From contig CAWBNH010000011.1 of NCBI GenBank assembly GCA_963790085.1, positions 17,223 through 81,222 of the forward strand: a stretch of DNA of 64,000 bases, written 5' to 3'. The notes under the pieces were generated by a model, which made no database searches, was not told the DNA's origin, and was given only the letters and a program-made list of their open reading frames with translations. Source of the DNA: CAXMST01 sp963790085. Its GTDB lineage: Bacteria; Actinomycetota; Thermoleophilia; Solirubrobacterales; 70-9. Of this stretch, positions 62,719-64,000 are shown in pieces. The first letter of the stretch is position 1. Each line of letters begins with the position of its first letter. Position numbers and translations under genes: made by a program.

Positions 62719-63450
62719 CTACTCGGGGTAGCTGGGGACGGTGCCGCCGTCGTAGAAGGCGTCCTCGAGTGCGATCTCGAGGCTCTTCGGGCCGCGGAAC
62801 CCGTAGGCGACCGAGGCGACGAGTGCATCGCTCTTGCGGTCGCGGGGCTGGATCACGATCAGCGCCGGCGTGCGGCTGACGCTCAGGCCCTGGGTGATCC
62901 GCGAGTAGTCGGCGATGTCCTTGGCGTCGGCAACGAAGACCGCGACGTCGTCGCGCGAGCCGATTCGCTCCGTGTAGGCGCGAAGCGTCCGATCGGAGAT
63001 CCCCTTCGGGTCGATCACCAGCAGCGCAACCGCCTGACGCTTTGCCAGCGCGACGAGCACGTCCTCGGGCAGTCCCTTGCTCGAGACCAGGCCCTTGCCC
63101 GAGCTGCCGGCATCGGCGGGCGGGATGGTGGGCGTCGCCGGGACCGTGGCGTCCGGCACCGCACCGGTCGCCGGCGCCGAGGCCGCCGGGTCGATCGAGG
63201 CCGCCGGGTCGACGGACCCCGCCGCCGCGGTCTCCTCCGCGGTGATCGGCGGCACGCTCGCCGGCTCCTCTTCCTTCTTCAGCACCGTCGTGAACATCAA
63301 GACGACGAAGATGAGGCCGCTGACACCGAGCACGGCGGCCTGGACCGCCGGGTTGTTGTTGATCGCTTCTCTCACTGGGCGGGTCTCGGTGCTGCGGGGC
63401 TGAGGTGTGTGTTGAGCAAGGTGAAGTTCCTGGTCTGCGGTAGCGGTCAT
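62719..63450 (-). CDS. Membrane-anchored protein with thioredoxin-like domain, pilus-linked
   Basis: A 243-residue protein. A cytosolic head precedes one transmembrane helix (about residues 37-56, AVLGVSGLIFVVLMF). An Ala/Pro-rich linker (about 60-110) leads to a C-terminal alpha/beta domain (RQAVALLVIDPKGISD, VAVFVADAKDIADYSRI, RTPALIVIQPRD) resembling thioredoxin folds but lacking a CxxC. It lies directly upstream of the pilV-like gene. A role in pilus assembly is inferred from location only. Confidence 0.6.
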   Translation of the reverse strand: MTATADQELHLAQHTPQPRSTETRPVREAINNNPAVQAAVLGVSGLIFVVLMFTTVLKKEEEPASVPPITAEETAAAGSVDPAASIDPAASAPATGAVPDATVPATPTIPPADAGSSGKGLVSSKGLPEDVLVALAKRQAVALLVIDPKGISDRTLRAYTERIGSRDDVAVFVADAKDIADYSRITQGLSVSRTPALIVIQPRDRKSDALVASVAYGFRGPKSLEIALEDAFYDGGTVPSYPE

Positions 63451-63612
63451 GCTCAAGTTCGGCAACGGCGGCGGACACCTTGAGCCGCGGAGCGGCGCCG
63501 GGCGAAGCCGGGCGGCCGCTTGCAGGCCCGTTCGGCATCCGTGTTTGACCGCAGTGGATGCAGGGGTGAAACCGATTGCCAACCGCCGCCCAGCCGCCTA
63601 TCTTGGCCCGTG

Positions 63613-63873
63613 ATGAGGGAGAAGCTCAACAAGCTGATGGGTTACGTCGGCATGTCCTTCTGGGCGCTGGCCGGCGGGGTCGTCGCGCTCTATGCCTTCG
63701 GGCTGGTGATGGGTGTCTTCAGCCCGAGCCAGCTGCTCGGCTGGACGATCGTCGCCGTGGTGCTCGCCCTGCTGCTCGGCTGGCACTCGCACAAGGTCCA
63801 CATCGCGATCCAGGAGCGCGACCCAGACCTGATGCGCTCGCTCAACGAGGCCCGCGAGAAGCGCGGCTTCTGA
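63613..63873 (+). CDS. Small membrane protein, two helices
   Basis: An 86-residue protein with two hydrophobic helices (about residues 15-36 and 41-58) and a C-terminal charged helix (HIAIQERDPDLMRSLNEAREKRGF). No family is recognised with confidence. The start ATG 63613 has no obvious Shine-Dalgarno. It is divergent from the thioredoxin-like gene, 163 bp away, and is followed 52 bp later by tRNA-Met. Confidence 0.6.
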   Translation: MREKLNKLMGYVGMSFWALAGGVVALYAFGLVMGVFSPSQLLGWTIVAVVLALLLGWHSHKVHIAIQERDPDLMRSLNEAREKRGF

Positions 63874-63925
63874 GCCCCGCCGGGACCGATCCGCGCGACC
63901 CGCGGGCCGCTACGATCACCGTCCC

Positions 63926-63999
63926 GCCGGAGTAGCTCAGTTGGTTAGAGCAGCGGAATCATAATCCGCGTGTCGGGAGTTCGAGTCTCTCCTCCGGCA
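63926..63999 (+). tRNA. tRNA-Met (anticodon CAT)
   Basis: A normal class I cloverleaf of 74 nt: acceptor GCCGGAG/CTCCGGC, discriminator A73, D arm AGTAGCTCAGTTGGTTAGAG, anticodon stem GCGGA/TCCGC with loop ATCATAA (anticodon CAT), 5-nt variable loop, and T arm. The G1-C72 pair and absence of initiator marks point to elongator Met, although CAT could also be the lysidine-modified Ile tRNA. CCA is not encoded. It is the last feature in the window. Confidence 0.9.
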
Positions 64000-64000
64000 T

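Overview
The window reads as an ordinary chromosomal segment of a very high-GC actinomycete. It has dense coding, many GTGA or ATGA stop/start overlaps, and frequent GTG or TTG starts. The gene set is tlyA-nadK-recN-steA-steB-pyrG-xerD, aroC-aroKB-aroQ-pepQ-efp-nusB, a complete type IV pilus, and HNH and AbiEi/DUF559-type genes. This suggests Actinomycetota, most likely Thermoleophilia (Solirubrobacterales-like). That placement is inferred from gene content, not from a search. No prophage, insertion sequence or CRISPR array is visible. Nearly all genes lie on the minus strand.

Layout. 1-5.9 kb: the end of a glycosyltransferase, a tRNA with an Asn anticodon but a Leu-like body, an HNH protein, dnaG-dgt, an SDR gene and recO. 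5.9-17.7 kb: P1 peptidase, fpg, xerD, DUF3866, M20 peptidase, pyrG, a MraY/WecA-like transferase, steB, steA and a frameshifted recN. 17.7-23.2 kb: nadK, tlyA, a plus-strand candidate small RNA with a CRP-type operator, dxs, a prenyl synthase, a small coiled-coil gene and nusB. 23.4-30.7 kb: AbiEi/DUF559 protein, efp, ClC channel, pepQ, aroQ, an aroK-aroB fusion and aroC. 30.8-43.8 kb: pilM, pilD, pilA behind a cyclic-di-GMP-I riboswitch, pilC, pilT, an AI-2E family permease, a holin-phosphatase fusion, pilB and aroE. 43.8-56.1 kb: mltG, ruvX, alaS, an IscU-like/MnmA fusion, an NTF2-like gene, aspS, hisS, an MBL hydrolase, a formiminotransferase-like gene and an aminopeptidase. 56.2-64.0 kb: pilN/O and minor-pilin genes, a small membrane protein and tRNA-Met.

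How the parts work together. The pilus genes encode a monoderm type IV pilus: inner platform PilM/N/O/C, motors PilB and PilT, peptidase PilD, major pilin PilA, and three larger pilin-like proteins. No secretin is seen. Cyclic-di-GMP probably acts twice, on pilA mRNA through the riboswitch and on PilB through an MshEN-like N-terminal domain. Shikimate-pathway genes (aroC, aroKB, aroQ, aroE) occur in two blocks.

The signals most worth a second look are four. (1) The 84-nt tRNA-Asn(GUU) has a 15-nt variable arm and sits 50 kb from an AspRS that carries the non-discriminating signature. (2) A perfect CRP site lies at -41.5 of a plus-strand promoter that feeds a C-rich, terminator-ended ~95-nt RNA. 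(3) The pilA riboswitch. (4) An IscU-like domain is fused to MnmA, behind a leader of abutting hairpins. Three frameshift-like breaks, in recN, a pilV-like gene and the formiminotransferase gene, all fall in or near G/C runs and may be assembly errors.
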